From assembly GCA_029582155.1 (NCBI GenBank), contig CM055899.1, positions 54,641,853-54,705,852 on the forward strand: a stretch of DNA of 64,000 nucleotides, in the 5' to 3' direction. The number at the start of each line of letters is the position of its first letter. The first letter of the stretch is position 1. This document shows positions 1 to 10,306 of this stretch, piece by piece. The stretch is from Panopea generosa (lineage: Eukaryota; Mollusca; Bivalvia; Adapedonta; Hiatellidae). Position numbers and translations under genes: made by a program. Below the pieces are notes generated by a model. The model saw nothing but the letters and a program-made list of their open reading frames with translations. It did not search any database and was not told the origin of the DNA.

Positions 1-782
1 GGCGAAACCGCCGGCCACGGCAAGACGTTTACGCCGTTCTGAGCCAAGAATTGTGTCGTTATGCGAGCTGTGTGGGGTCTCGCAGTGTTATGTTACACTC
101 CAGGACCCCGATTTTGCATGAGCGGGAGGAGATTGTTCCTCAAGATGTTCACATACCCTTCTGCATTAAGGTTGCCCGGAACGATAACCAGATGTGTTTT
201 CTGATTGTCCATTATGCCCGCCCAAACCATGACGCTACCACCCCCAAACCTGTCTCGCTCCTGCACGCAGCATTGGGCAAATCTCTCGTTTCGTCGCCTG
301 TAAACTCTGACCCTACCGTCAGCAAAGCTGACCCTGAAGCGTGACTCATCGGTAAAAATCACGCATTGTGCACGTATCCAGTGCCTGTGACGTCCAGCCT
401 AGTCTAAGCGGGCGGCTCTATGACGCGCGGTTAAAATTTGTCCCTTATAAGGTCGACGCTCACGAATTGGTGCTTTATCTTGTCTAAGACGATTACGTAT
501 CGTCTGAGCCGAGACCCTAAACCGCCGTGCACTTACCGTTGCTGGGGTAAAGCGATTACGTAAGTGCGTTAACGTAATGTACCGGTCGTCTCTACGTGAT
601 GTCGCTCTGGGCCTACCTGATCTCGGCCTATCTGTAACTGATCCAGTAATTGCATACCGAGTTGTCAGGTTGTGAATTGTTTGCCTAGAGCATCCAAAAT
701 GAAGAGCAACATTATTTACAGACATGCCAGTTCTAAGCATACCGACAGCCTGATTTCTGTCATTTTCGGATAGCCGTGACAT
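1..782 (-). pseudogene. Tc1-family transposase, degraded, cut by window start
   Basis: Reads leftward from an ATG at 780-782. The first 127 residues hold the paired-type helix-turn-helix region expected of a Tc1-like transposase, including the GRPR-type linker (SGRPRATS) and a second HTH (VSAQTIRNRL). After an in-frame TAG at 399-401 the same frame continues with the catalytic core: FTDESRF carries the first catalytic Asp and GGGSVMVWAGI follows. A second in-frame stop (TAA, 93-95) sits just before the second catalytic block, where the expected DNARPH motif reads NTARPH, so the second catalytic Asp is Asn (codon 87-89). The third acidic residue would lie left of the window. Both stops are in the same frame, so decay was by substitution and not frameshift. 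Tc1 transposases cut and paste DNA at TA sites; this copy cannot. The left terminal repeat is outside the window and the right one was not located. Confidence 0.9.
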
Positions 783-1048
783 TTACGTTTTCAGTCAAAA
801 CTGTAAACAATATTGTGTTTTCGTGCCAATGATAAAAAGTGCGTGTGGCTGCATAAGAAAATGCAATTGAAATGAACCCGGGATAGGTCAACACGAGGCA
901 AGTGGTCAAAACAGGAAGCGTAAAGCGTGCTAACCCGTGCACGGTACAAGTGCACACATCTTGTGTCGATGTACTCTCTATACTCGGGCCTTTAGGTAAA
1001 TATCGATAACGTTCACATAAAGTCAACGCTAACCCACTAAAGCAGGCC
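783..1048. other. Probable 5' flank of the Tc1 element
   Basis: No gene is visible. The stretch lies immediately upstream of the Tc1 transposase start and probably includes the element's noncoding end and terminal inverted repeat. The opposite end is off-window, so the boundary cannot be fixed by pairing. Confidence 0.3.
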
Positions 1049-1393
1049 CTAAAGTATGTAAAGTTTCTTTTTTTTGCTAAGTATATGTCTTAAATAGAAT
1101 GCTCGTAGTAGTCTCGGGATAATCTTGTGTTGACTTAACAACAGGCTGCGTTTTCTTCTGAATGGTACGGTATGTCCAGCAATGACTCTCAGTTTTTGCC
1201 TCTTCCGATGAAAATAATCAGAATCTCTGTCCATGATAAGTATCTTAGATTCCACGATATGGCGTACAACAGTACTGACTGCATCTAGTTGCTCAGGAAT
1301 AATATGTTCAATCATCAGTTTTCTGTCTCTCACATTCGTTGTTCCCAATTCAAGTAGATAATAATAACGTCTGTAGACCCTGGAGTTCTCCAT
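1049..1393 (-). CDS. Small basic Polinton/adintovirus-like protein
   Basis: An open frame of 114 residues. It begins only about 24 bases after the stop of the gene at 1418-1987, as in the compact layout of Polinton/Maverick elements. The order YYLLELGTTNVRDRKLMIEH, then a PEQLDAVSTVVRHI helix, then a lysine/arginine-rich segment (HRKRQKLRVI, VPFRRKRSLLL) resembles the short basic protein seen in many invertebrate Polinton-like elements, which usually reads as a helical 'KQRK...QL..I..IA.NIL' block followed by 'KK.SL..KK.LL..RGGF'. The usual GGF-plus-hydrophobic tail is missing; here the end is lysine-rich (SKKKKLYIL). The role in virion assembly or membrane interaction is inferred from the family only. 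The match is from remembered family character, not a search. Confidence 0.45.
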   Translation of the reverse strand: MENSRVYRRYYYLLELGTTNVRDRKLMIEHIIPEQLDAVSTVVRHIVESKILIMDRDSDYFHRKRQKLRVIAGHTVPFRRKRSLLLSQHKIIPRLLRAFYLRHILSKKKKLYIL

Positions 1394-1417
1394 TTAAATG
1401 TACACATTTTTTAATTT

Positions 1418-1987
1418 TCAATTTTTGGGGATTCCTGGCGGAAATGGTCTCTTTAATTCTTTTCTCTGTGGTGTTTTGTATAACCTGGTCGATACGCCTA
1501 ACTTATTCAATCCGCTGTAAAACTTGGAAGCTCCCATGATGTCTTTACCCTTATACTGGTATTTGCTGTCTTTCAGCAAGTCTGTTATTTGGGTTCCTGG
1601 TATGGTTGTCCCTTCATAAATGAATTCACCTTCATTAGTCCACGTTAATAATTTCTCCGGGTCTTTTATCAGATGTGATAGTATCGATCCAATATTGGAT
1701 TTATAACGGAATGGCATTGTGTCCAGTATTTCATTTGGTGTCTGTAATGGATTTCCTTTACTACCTGATTGATCAACAACGTAAAATCCTCTTGGATCCT
1801 TTCGTAGTTTGCCTTCAGCCATTAGACGGAAATGACGAGTCCACTTCTCTAAATCCATTCTGCTTTTCTCAATTAAACAGTTTACCTTCTTCCCCTTATA
1901 AATTTTCAATGTTTTAATAATGTGATGTATCGACTCGTTACACCTTTCATTCAATTTCATCTTGGATTGGATTCTGAATCGTGGCAA
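1418..1987 (-). CDS. Polinton-associated protein of unknown function, C-terminal part
   Basis: An open frame of 189 residues. The C-terminal two thirds follow the pattern of a protein common in invertebrate Polinton-like elements: a 'MPFRYKSNIGSILSHLIKDP' helix, then 'LTWTNEGEFIYEGTTIPGTQ' (the strand-turn-strand with a conserved '.W...GE....G..I.GS.I.DL' shape), then ITDLLKD, and finally a segment ending FYSGLNKLGVSTRLY. The N-terminal start is uncertain: the family is normally longer, so an upstream part may be lost beyond 1987. Its function is not established. Together with the downstream small gene it marks a decayed Polinton/Maverick (virus-like) insertion. No DNA polymerase, integrase, ATPase or capsid gene is visible nearby. 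Confidence 0.5.
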   Translation of the reverse strand: MPRFRIQSKMKLNERCNESIHHIIKTLKIYKGKKVNCLIEKSRMDLEKWTRHFRLMAEGKLRKDPRGFYVVDQSGSKGNPLQTPNEILDTMPFRYKSNIGSILSHLIKDPEKLLTWTNEGEFIYEGTTIPGTQITDLLKDSKYQYKGKDIMGASKFYSGLNKLGVSTRLYKTPQRKELKRPFPPGIPKN

Positions 1988-2199
1988 AATACTGATGTAA
2001 ACTCCAAGTTTGTTGAAATCGACATATAATTAATGAAGAAATGACCTTTTTACGCATGAGTGATTCTACTTCCGGTCCGATTATATCAACTGATAGAGCC
2101 TAAAAAGATATTTTGTACGATACCCAACAAGGCTATATTATCTCATAAATTGAACCAGTTATGATCGTTTGAAATTTCGGCGCAATAAAGCGTTGGATT

Positions 2200-2960
2200 G
2201 TGTGACGTCACATAACTTTTAAATCGTGATATCTCGAAAACGGCAAGAGAATGACCAATACGTAAAACATTTTCCTTATGAGTGTGTCGGGAGCTTTCAA
2301 ACGTTACCTAAAGGAATATTCTACGACGAAGTTTAATTTTATGACGTCACTTCTGATTTATTTAAACGACCGTATCTCAGCCCAGGTTCGTCCTATTCTC
2401 ATAAAAGTTACATCGTTGAATTCGTCTTTTCAATATCTTTCCAACGATACATTATTCGATACGTTACCGACACGCATAAATAATTCGATCGTTTATGACG
2501 TCACTTTCAGTTTATTTAAACGTCTATATCTCAGCTCGTGATTGTCCTAAACTCATAAAAGTTACACCGTTGGATTTGTCTTTTCAATACCTTTCCAACG
2601 ATACATTACTCGATACATTACGGACACGCATTAAAAATTCAATCGTTTATGACGTCACTTCCGGCTTATTCAAACGTTTATATCTCAGCGCGGGGTCGTC
2701 CTAGACTCATAAAAGTTGCATATTTGGAAACTGCGCGCCATTTTCTTTCATATGGTACCATACTCGATTCGCTATTAGAGTTTTCATTTATTATTTCTGA
2801 CATAAATCGAAAAATATTTTAGCTGTACCCATCAATTTAGTATATTTGAAATCTGCTTTTCAATACCTTTTCAATGATACCTCGTTCGATACGCTACGAT
2901 AACGTATAAAAAAGTTGATTTTATGATGTCATTTCCGGTTGGAACCATATTTTTCGTAAT
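2200..2960 (+). repeat. 154-bp tandem repeat with TGACGTCA in each unit
   Basis: Three good units start at about 2341, 2495 and 2649 (spacing 154 and 154), with more diverged partial copies near 2203 and 2922. Shared landmarks in order are TGACGTCA, TTTATTTAAACG, ATATCTCAGC, CATAAAAGTTACA, TTTTCAATACCTTTCCAACG and ACACGCAT. The perfect CRE palindrome TGACGTCA is kept in the three good units and in the partial copy at 2204. Short open frames across the repeats are incidental. Confidence 0.85.
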
Positions 2961-3400
2961 GTACTCTGTCATACCTTTTCAAAAATATGTAACTTGCCCT
3001 ATTTCGAAACAATTTTTTTTTAACTTCCGGTTTTAGGATCGAATCCTTTCATTTTCCGTAAAATTCGTGTCACACAGTTAAGGCAACATTTACGATACTA
3101 AAAAAAACATATTTCATCTTTAATAATAATAATAATGATAATATTAATAATAATAATTATTAAGTCCTTATTTAAAGAAGAAACACAGCTGGAACTCTAA
3201 TCTTCCCTGTGGTCCTCTAAAATTAGATATTACCTTCTGCTATAAAAATTCAATACATCCGATTTTTCCCTTAAAATTCGTGTTAAACAGTTAAAGCAAC
3301 ATCTACGATACTAAAAACAACAACAACAACAACATTTTATTTTAAAATAATTTACCTCTTGCTATATAACTCCAATACTCACACCGTGGATAGTTATACC
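2961..3400. other. AT-rich spacer with (TAA)n and (CAA)n tracts
   Basis: No gene seen. It contains an interrupted TAATAA tract at about 3120-3162 and an ACAACAACAA tract at about 3316-3332, each following a similar sentence ending AACATTTACGATACTAAAAA or AACATCTACGATACTAAAAA. This suggests an older duplication of roughly 230 bp. Confidence 0.6.
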
Positions 3401-3479
3401 AATACCTAACTTTGCTCGAGTTTTAAAGTCCAACGGTTATAGCACATACCTGTCCAGACCATACCAATCGTGACTATGT

Positions 3480-3680
3480 ACAGCAAAGGACCCATTGATC
3501 CATTGTTCGAAATAGTTCCACTAGCTATTATGTACTTAGACATGTTGGCTTTTGCACTGAATATTGGGTGCTTTTCAATAGAACGTTTACACAAAGGATC
3601 CATTGACCTATTGTTCGAAATAGTTCCACCAGCTATTATGTACTCAGACATGTTGGCTCTTGCACTGAATCAGCTCTGAA
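3480..3680 (+). repeat. Two-copy direct repeat, about 108-bp spacing
   Basis: The segment around TTGTTCGAAATAGTTCCAC followed by AGCTATTATGTACT and AGACATGTTGGCT occurs at about 3500 and again at about 3608 with few changes. The spacing is a multiple of three, so both strands show short open frames; these have no recognisable domain. Confidence 0.8.
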
Positions 3681-3784
3681 TACTTTTGAGACGTTCTTAT
3701 CAAACGCATGACTACCTTTTTAAACTTCGATATGATGTCAGTCGGCTTCTATATTAAAACTATGACCGCACATACGACGTTATC

Positions 3785-3985
3785 TAAAATGGCCGCCTTC
3801 CGACACGCGGTCGAAATGGCCGCCGCGCGCACAGCCAAAATGGCCGCCTTCCGATACGCGTTCAGAATGGCCGCCGCGCGCACATCCAAAATGGCCGTCT
3901 TTGCGCAGAAACAAGATGGCCGCCGCGCATGCACAGTCAATAGAAACAAGATGGCCGCCGCGCATGCGCAGTCTGTGGCGTTGAA
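3785..3985 (+). promoter_or_regulatory. CpG-rich patch with repeated ATGGCCGCC and NRF1-like site
   Basis: In an otherwise AT-rich window this patch holds seven ATGGCCG(C/T)-type words, several as AAAATGGCCGCC or AAGATGGCCGCC, and at about 3958-3971 the palindromic GCGCATGCGC with flanking bases that fit the NRF1 consensus. The AAGATGG part resembles the YY1 site, but YY1 prefers ATGGCGGC, so the fit is partial. The patch lies about 1.5 kb upstream of the first visible Tan-like exon on the same strand and could be a promoter or first exon, or simply a short tandem repeat. Open frames rich in MAA here come from the repeated ATGGCCGCC. Confidence 0.4.
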
Positions 3986-4149
3986 ACGACCCGTATACGT
4001 CTATGAAGTAACACATATGTTGCATTATCAATATGTTTAATTTATTTATATGTTTTGTCATTAAAGGTAGGACTTTAATATACGGCTCTTGTCAGCTAAA
4101 ATCGCATAGATTTACCAGGACCGCGCGTGCACCTCCAAATCGTGATTCA

Positions 4150-4345
4150 CGCTGTATTTCACAAATGTATAAGCGGGGCGTAGTAGTGGATATGTCGTTG
4201 GCCGCTCACGCCAGAGGTTGCGGGTCCAATCCCCAAGCTCGACTCGATGGCACTCAAATACCAACACTCACTACTGGTTCTACCCAGGAATCGGACTCGA
4301 AAGCCGTTCATATAACCTTTGAGCTTTCTTCGCATTCAAGCACAG
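4150..4345 (+). repeat. Degenerate tRNA-derived SINE
   Basis: A head with a tRNA-like layout (GTAGTAGTGGATATGTCGTT, then a B-box-like GGGTCCAATCC at about 4214) is followed by CTACTGGTTCTACCCAGGAA, a body word shared with the SINE at 4735. It is too diverged to be a working tRNA gene. Confidence 0.45.
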
Positions 4346-4730
4346 TAATTTAGTATAAAAAAGCAATTCTTTGATATTTTGCTTATCAATGAAAATAGAA
4401 ATTTTGATAAAATTAAAAAAAAAAAAAAAATCAGAAAATAAAACTGATATATGGCGAGAAGTCCTTATAGGATTTTCGTAACTCACACTATCATAGATTA
4501 TATGAGCAACTTGGATCAAGTTGTACCTCTTTTAAATGTGAATGTATCTGTGCTCATTTTAGGAAAGCATAACTTATTTTCAAACGAACATATATGTTAA
4601 AACAACATGTATATGTAAAATGCTTCCATTGTGCTCATGAAAAAAAAAAGTCTAGTTTGGAAAGTATTGTATCACATGATTACCTGATACAGGAATCAGC
4701 CCCCGGCATATCGTAGAAGTAATGTACATA
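4346..4730. other. Gene-free AT-rich spacer
   Basis: A poly(A) run near 4416-4430 and another A-run at about 4640-4649 are the only landmarks; nothing else is recognised. Confidence 0.6.
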
Positions 4731-4734
4731 TATC

Positions 4735-4895
4735 GCACGTGGCCCAGTGGTAGAGCATCGGACACAGGATCTTGGGGTGGGGTTGATGTTCGATCTTCTA
4801 CAACAGCTATGTGTAGTATTCTTGAGCAAAACACTTTCTCTGCATATGCTTAGTACTGGTCCTACTCAGGAAGACCTCGAGCGTTATTTGTCTAA
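4735..4895 (+). repeat. tRNA-derived SINE
   Basis: The head reads GTGGCCCAGTGGTAGAGCAT (A-box region) with a B-box-like GTTCGATC at about 4788. The body words GCTATGTGTAGTATTCTTGA, CATATGCTTAGTACTGGTCC and CTCAGGAAGACC follow. The word GCTATGTGTA plus TTTGAGCAAGAC recurs in the SINE at 25690, marking one family. Confidence 0.65.
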
Positions 4896-5501
4896 GTTGG
4901 AATAACTTGTTTCACAATCGATTTAAAATAAACAAGTTTAAAAACAGAAGACATTTAAATTTAGCGCCTTATCTTGAATCACGGGTGCAGAATTAAATGT
5001 AGACAATAAACGTCAAACACACGCTTATTTTCTTCACGGGTGCAAAAAAGGCATATCAGATCTCTCATCTTCAGCTCTTGTAATAATTGCCTAGACGTGA
5101 ACGTATCTTAAGGTCCCGATTTGATTCAAGACGCAATCACGTCTGTTTTTTACTCGCATTTCAACAGTGTCTTATTTCGTTACGTTTGTTATTCGGTAGA
5201 AATGTAAAGAAAACACGTATAATATCGGTGTGTGTGTGCAGCAATTTATACACAGACATGTGCCAACGTAAATCTAGCATAAATACAACTCGTGTTATTC
5301 ATGGGTGTCATCTGGTGATAACAAATAATTTTACATGGCATTAGTATGATACACTAATCATCAAATGTAGAATTTACAGGAACTTTCCAATGTTGCAGAT
5401 ATCAAACTGTCCACTCTGCATAATTGTTCTTTTAGTTCGTGACCGTTATGTGTTATGCATGCGATCTTTTTATCTTCTATTTTTTTCTCTAATATTTGCA
5501 G
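4896..5501. other. Spacer and intron 3' end before the Tan-like exon
   Basis: No coding exon recognised. The last bases form a clear splice acceptor: a pyrimidine-rich run (TTTTTTCTCTAATATTTGCAG) ends with the AG at 5500-5501. The N-terminal coding exon expected for a C45-type hydrolase, about 40-50 residues, was not found here or further left. Confidence 0.5.
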
Positions 5502-6223
5502 GTTGGATAAACACATATCTTGAAACAGCCAATGATGTCCAGCTTTTTCGAAAGTTTTACAAGAGTACTTCAGGCAGAAAAATATATGACGGATACCTCG
5601 ATGCTGCTCAGACTTGCTATCCTCATATAGTTTCAGAAATACGTGGAATTGCAGATGGAGCATGTCAAGCGTTTGAAGACATTTTCTTACTTCAGATAGC
5701 TTCAGAAATCTTATTTTGTCACTCACAACCCGATGACACCGCAAACGATAATGATACCCAAGTTGACAGCGGGAAGGGTTGCACAGATGTATTGGTAAAT
5801 AGAGAGGGGTTCCGAATGATTGGTCACAACGATGACTGGGATGAAGATGTTAGTAAATACGTCTATGTTGCTAATGTCACCATTGACAGCACTGAAAACA
5901 CTGCTGAAGAAACGGATGAAACCATGTTAAGAGTACCTAAGCAACACTTCGTATCCTATCATTATCCCGGTTTCTTGGCTGGTTTCTGTTTTGGAATGAA
6001 TAAATATCTTGTGATTAGCATTAATTCTCTTGTACCGCGGCAAGCAAGTGCTGGTTCCGTGCCTGTGTCAATCCTGTTACGTGCTCTGCTCGAATGTAGC
6101 ACCATTGACGAATGCTCAAAAGTCATGGAGAATAAACCTTTTGGATGTTCGTACGGCATGAATATCAACATTGCAGTCATTGGTGGGACAGACATGTGCT
6201 CAATGGAAGTATATCCAGACATG
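5502..6223 (+). CDS. Tan-like C45 Ntn-hydrolase, internal exon with catalytic Cys
   Basis: This exon encodes about 240 residues of a peptidase C45 / acyl-CoA:6-aminopenicillanate acyltransferase family protein, most like animal beta-alanyl-amine hydrolases (Drosophila Tan, which splits carcinine or N-beta-alanyl-dopamine). Family marks in order: GRKIYDGYLDAA and VSEIRGIADGACQAFEDIFL in the N-terminal helical part; KGCTDVLVNREG, where Gly-Cys is the expected autoprocessing site and the Cys (codon 5780-5782) the new N-terminal nucleophile; GHNDDWD; then YPGFLAGFCFGMNKY and NSLVPR. The exon starts inside a codon after a strong acceptor at 5500-5501 and ends at a donor (GACATG then GTACGT, 6224). 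It continues in phase with the exon at 13310. An in-frame ATG at 5390 lies in the intron and is not a credible start. Substrate is not determined by sequence; related invertebrate paralogues are often uncharacterised. Confidence 0.85.
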
Positions 6224-6282
6224 GTACGTTTATTATATTATAATTGATATACGTTTAATGTCTTACTTTACTTCGTTAAACA

Positions 6283-6510
6283 ATCGCAGCAGTGTTCCAG
6301 AGGAAAAGCGTCCGCCTAGCACGCGGAAGATCAGGGGTTCGATCCCCGGCCGGGTTGTACCAAAGATTTTTCCACAAGTCCGGTGTCAGTATAATGTGAC
6401 TTGGTAGGATATTATACCATGCGACTGAGGCAGCGCTCAGAATACTGCTTCAAGACGTCGCTATGTTACTTAATCATTGTTGAAAACACCATCATAAATT
6501 CATTAAATAA
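6283..6510 (+). repeat. tRNA-derived SINE
   Basis: The head contains AAGCGTCCGCCTAGCACGCG and a perfect B box (GGGTTCGATCCCCGG, about 6336). The body word GTGACTTGGTAGGATATTAT, then CATGCGACTGAGGCAGC and GTTGAAAACACCATCATAAA, matches the body of the SINE at 41262-41575. It lies about 60 bp inside the intron after the donor. Confidence 0.8.
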
Positions 6511-7339
6511 CAGAGACAGGATAATTGTCATCAATCATGTATTCTACATGATAATATATGCTCAAAAATCCCTCGGAATCACAGAGTGCACACAGCCTTG
6601 GAAATAAATATATCAAACAGTCTGTCAATCGGGATAGTAAAACAGTGTAACATCCCTATTAAGAGTGGTAGTGAAATAGGTCTTATTGCTCACGTGAGGG
6701 ATTGTGAAATTTGTACTATCCTTTATGTGAGCAATAGTGAAATGAGTACCATGCCTCATATGAAGGGTTGTGAAATGTGTGACATCACTCCAGTTAGGGA
6801 TAGTAAAATGTGGAACATCCTTTATCTGAGTTGTCATAAAAATGTGTAGTAACCCACATGTAAGCGGTAATACAATGTGTAATATTCCTTGTGTGAGGGA
6901 TATGAGAAATGTGTTGCATCTTTCATGTCAGGGGAAGTTTAATGTATAACATCCCGCATGTGAGGGGTAGTGAAATGTGTAACATCCCTCATGTGACGGG
7001 TAGTGAAATGTGTAACATCCCTCATGTAACGGGTAGTGAAATGTGTAACATCCCTTATATGAGAGGAAGTGAAATGTGTAATATCCCTCATATACAGGTA
7101 TTAACATGTGCAGCATCCCTAAAGGTAGTTAAATGTTTATCATCCTTAATGTGAGGGTAGTGAAATGTTTACCATACCTCATATGAGAGGTAGTGAAATG
7201 AGTAACATCCCTCATATGAAGGATAGTAAAATGTATGGCATCCCTCATATGAAAGGTAGTGAAATGAATATCATCCCTCATGTAAGGGGTAATGAAACGT
7301 ACATCATCCCTCATGTAAGGGGTAGTGAAATGTACAACA

Positions 7340-9350
7340 TCACTCATGTAAGTGGTTGTGAAATGTGAAGCATCCCTCATGTAAGTGGTAATGAAATGTA
7401 TATAATCCCTCATGTAAGGGGTAGTGAAATGTATAGCATCCCTCATGTAAGGAGAAGTGAATTGTGTATCATCCCTCATGTAAGGGGTAGTGAAATATAT
7501 AGCATTCTTATGTTATGGGTAGTGAAATGTATTTCATCCCTCATGTAAGGTGTAGAGCAATGTATATCATCTCTTATGTTAGGGGTAGTAAAATGTGTAT
7601 CATCCCTCATGAAATATGTATCATCTCTCATATAACAGGTAGTGAAATGTATATCATCCATCATTTAAGGGGTAGTGAAATGTATATCATCCAACATTTA
7701 AAAGGTAGTGAAATGTATAATATTCCCTCTTGCAAGGGGTAGTGAACTGTATATAATCCCTCATGTAAGGGGTAGCAAAATGTGTATCATCTCTCATGTA
7801 AGGGGTAGCGAAATGTATAACATCCCTCATGTAAGGGGTAGTGAAATTTGTACCATCCCTCATGTAAGGGTTAGTAAAATGTATAGCATCCCTCATGTAA
7901 GGGGTAGTGAAATGTGTAGCATCCCTCATGTAAGGGGTAGTGAAATGTAGAACATCCCTCGTGTAAAGGGTAGTGCAATGTATACCATCCCTCATGTAAG
8001 GGGTAGTGCAATGTATAGAACCCTCATGTAAGGGGTATTGAAATGTATAGCATCCCTCATGTAAGGGGTAGTGAAATGCATATCATCCCCAATGTAAAGT
8101 GTAGTGAAATGTATAGCATCCCTCATCTAAGGGGTAGTGAAATGTATAGCATCCCTCATGCAAGGGGTAATGAAATATAAAGCGTCCCTCATGTATGGGG
8201 TAGTGAAATTGTAATCATTCCTCATGTAAGGGGTAGTGAAATGTATATCATCCTTCATGTAAGGGGGAGCGAAATGTATATCATCTCTCATTTAAGGGGG
8301 AGCGAAATGTACAACATCCCTCATGTAAGGGGTTGTGAAATGTGAAGCATCCCTCATGTAAGTGGTAATGAAATGTATATAATCCCTCATGTAAGGGGTA
8401 GTGAAATGTATAGCATCCCTCATGTAAGGAGAAGTGAATTGTGTATCATCCTTCATGTAAGGGGTAGTGAAATATATAGCATTCTTATGTAAGGGGTAGT
8501 GAAATGTATTTCATCCCTCATGTAAGGTGTAGAGCAATGTATATCATCTCTTATGTAAAGGGTAGTGAAATGTGTATCATCCCTCATGAAATATGTATCA
8601 TCCCTCATGTAACAGGTAGTGAAATGTATATCATCACTCCTGTAAAGTGTAGTGAAATGTATACCATCCCTCATGTTTGGGGTTGTGAATTGTATATCAT
8701 CAATCATTTAAGGGGTAGTGAATGTATATCATCCAACATTTAAGGGGTAGTGAAATGTATAATATTCCCTCTTGCAAGGGCCAGTGAACTGTATATAATC
8801 CCTCATGTTAGGGGTAGCAAAATGTATATCATCTCTCATGTAAGGGGTAGCGAAATGTATAACATCCCTCATGTAAGGGGTAGTGAAATTTGTACCATCC
8901 CTCATGTAAGGGTTAGTGAAATGTATAGCATACCTCATGTAAGGGGTAGTGAAATGTGTAGCATTCCTCATGTAAGGGGTAGTGAAATGTAGAACATCCC
9001 TCGTGTAAGGGGTAGTGCAATGTATACCATCCCTCATGTAAGGGGTAGTGCAATGTATAGAACCCTCATGTAAGGGGTATTGAAATGTATAGCATCCCTC
9101 ATGTAAGGGGTAGTGAAATGCATATCATCCCCCATGTAAAGTGTAGTGAAATGTATAGCATACCTCATGTAAGGGGTAGAGAAATGTATAGCATCCTTCA
9201 TGTAAGGGGTAATGAAATATAAAGCATCCCTCATGTATGGGGTAGTGAAATTGTTATCATTCCTCATGTAAGGGGTAGTGAAATGTATATCATACCTCAT
9301 GTCAGGGGGAGCGAAATGTATATCATCTCTCATGTAAGGGGGAGCGAAAT
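7340..9350 (+). repeat. Higher-order duplication of about 1 kb inside the 33-bp array
   Basis: A string of distinctive variant units (AAATGTGAAG, a short unit GTATAGCATTCTTATG, CATCCAACATTTAA, ATTCCCTCTTGCAAGG, GTATAGAACCCTC) occurs in the same order at 7361-8210 and 8338-9250. The offset is 977 bp at the left and 1042 bp after CATCCAACATTTAA, equal to about two extra units in the second copy. Confidence 0.85.
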
Positions 9351-9767
9351 GTATATCATCTCTCATGTAAAGGGTAGTTAAATGTATATTATCCCTCATG
9401 TAAGTGGTAGTGAAATGTATATCATCCCTCATATCAGGGGTAGAAAAATGTGTTTCATCCCTCATGTAAGGGATAGTAAAATGTGTATCATCCTTCATGT
9501 AAGGGGTAGTGAAATGTATAGCATCCCTCATGTAAGGGATAGTAAAATGTGTATCATCCCTCATGTAAAGGGTAGTGAAATGTATATCATCTTTCATGTA
9601 AGGGGTATAGAAATATATTGCGTCACTCATGTAAGGGGTAGTGAAATGTGTAGCTTCTCTCATGTAAGTGGTAGTGAAATGTGTAACATCTCCCATATGA
9701 AGGATAGTAAAATATATAGCACCCCTCATGTAAGGAGTAGTGAAATATATAGCATCCCTCATGTAAG

Positions 9768-10306
9768 CATACATGTCAAGTCTTACGGTTTCGTCGTGAG
9801 TCTAACGATTTTGGCAATGAAATCAGTGTCTCACGCTGACTATGTAATTTATCACGTATTTCAATTAAAACAAAATTCACGCAATAAATACTATGGTTTT
9901 ATGAATAAATCGGTAAAAACATTGGTTCGTGTAATAGTTATGTCTGACCTTATGTTAGCCACCGGAACCGGTGTTAGAATAATAACCGTTACCCGTTGTC
10001 AATGTAAACATCATGGCGTCGTCTGCTAGTGCTTGTAGCTCGCCTCCAAAAATAATTCTCTAGCATCACATCACAGCGTTGCTGTAGCTGAATTACTATA
10101 AATTTATTACACCATAATTTGAAAAAAATGATACAAATTTAATGAAAATTTTGGTAAAAAAATTGACTGAAACTGTTGTAGAAAACACCCAAGAACACAC
10201 CACAGACGATCTAGTAATCAAGAATTTTCGGGAGAGGGGGGCATGCCCCCGAAACCACCTAGAATATTTTCTCACTCTAAGGTTCATTTGAGCCTTGACA
10301 GCTATG
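9768..10306. mobile_element. 539-bp MITE-like insertion with 13-bp inverted ends and 6-bp target duplication
   Basis: The insertion starts CATACATGTCAAG and ends CTTGACAGCTATG, whose complement CATAGCTGTCAAG matches at 11 of 13 positions. TGTAAG flanks both sides (9762-9767 and 10307-10312), and removing the insert with one copy restores an ordinary unit. It carries no coding frame of note. Inside is a GGAGAGGGGGGCATGCCCCC hairpin-like word at about 10231. Superfamily not recognised; six-base duplications are unusual among common animal DNA transposons. Confidence 0.7.

Noticed and set aside
3708-4040. 110-codon frame with MAAxR repeats as a gene
   Set aside because: It arises from repeated ATGGCCGCC words; the minus strand is also open.
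5390-5501. ATG at 5390 as the start of the Tan-like protein with a signal peptide
   Set aside because: The hydrophobic stretch is the polypyrimidine tract and acceptor of an intron; family homology begins right after the AG at 5500-5501.
6283-6360. Functional tRNA gene (perfect B box)
   Set aside because: The 5' half does not form a cloverleaf and a SINE body shared with 41262 follows.
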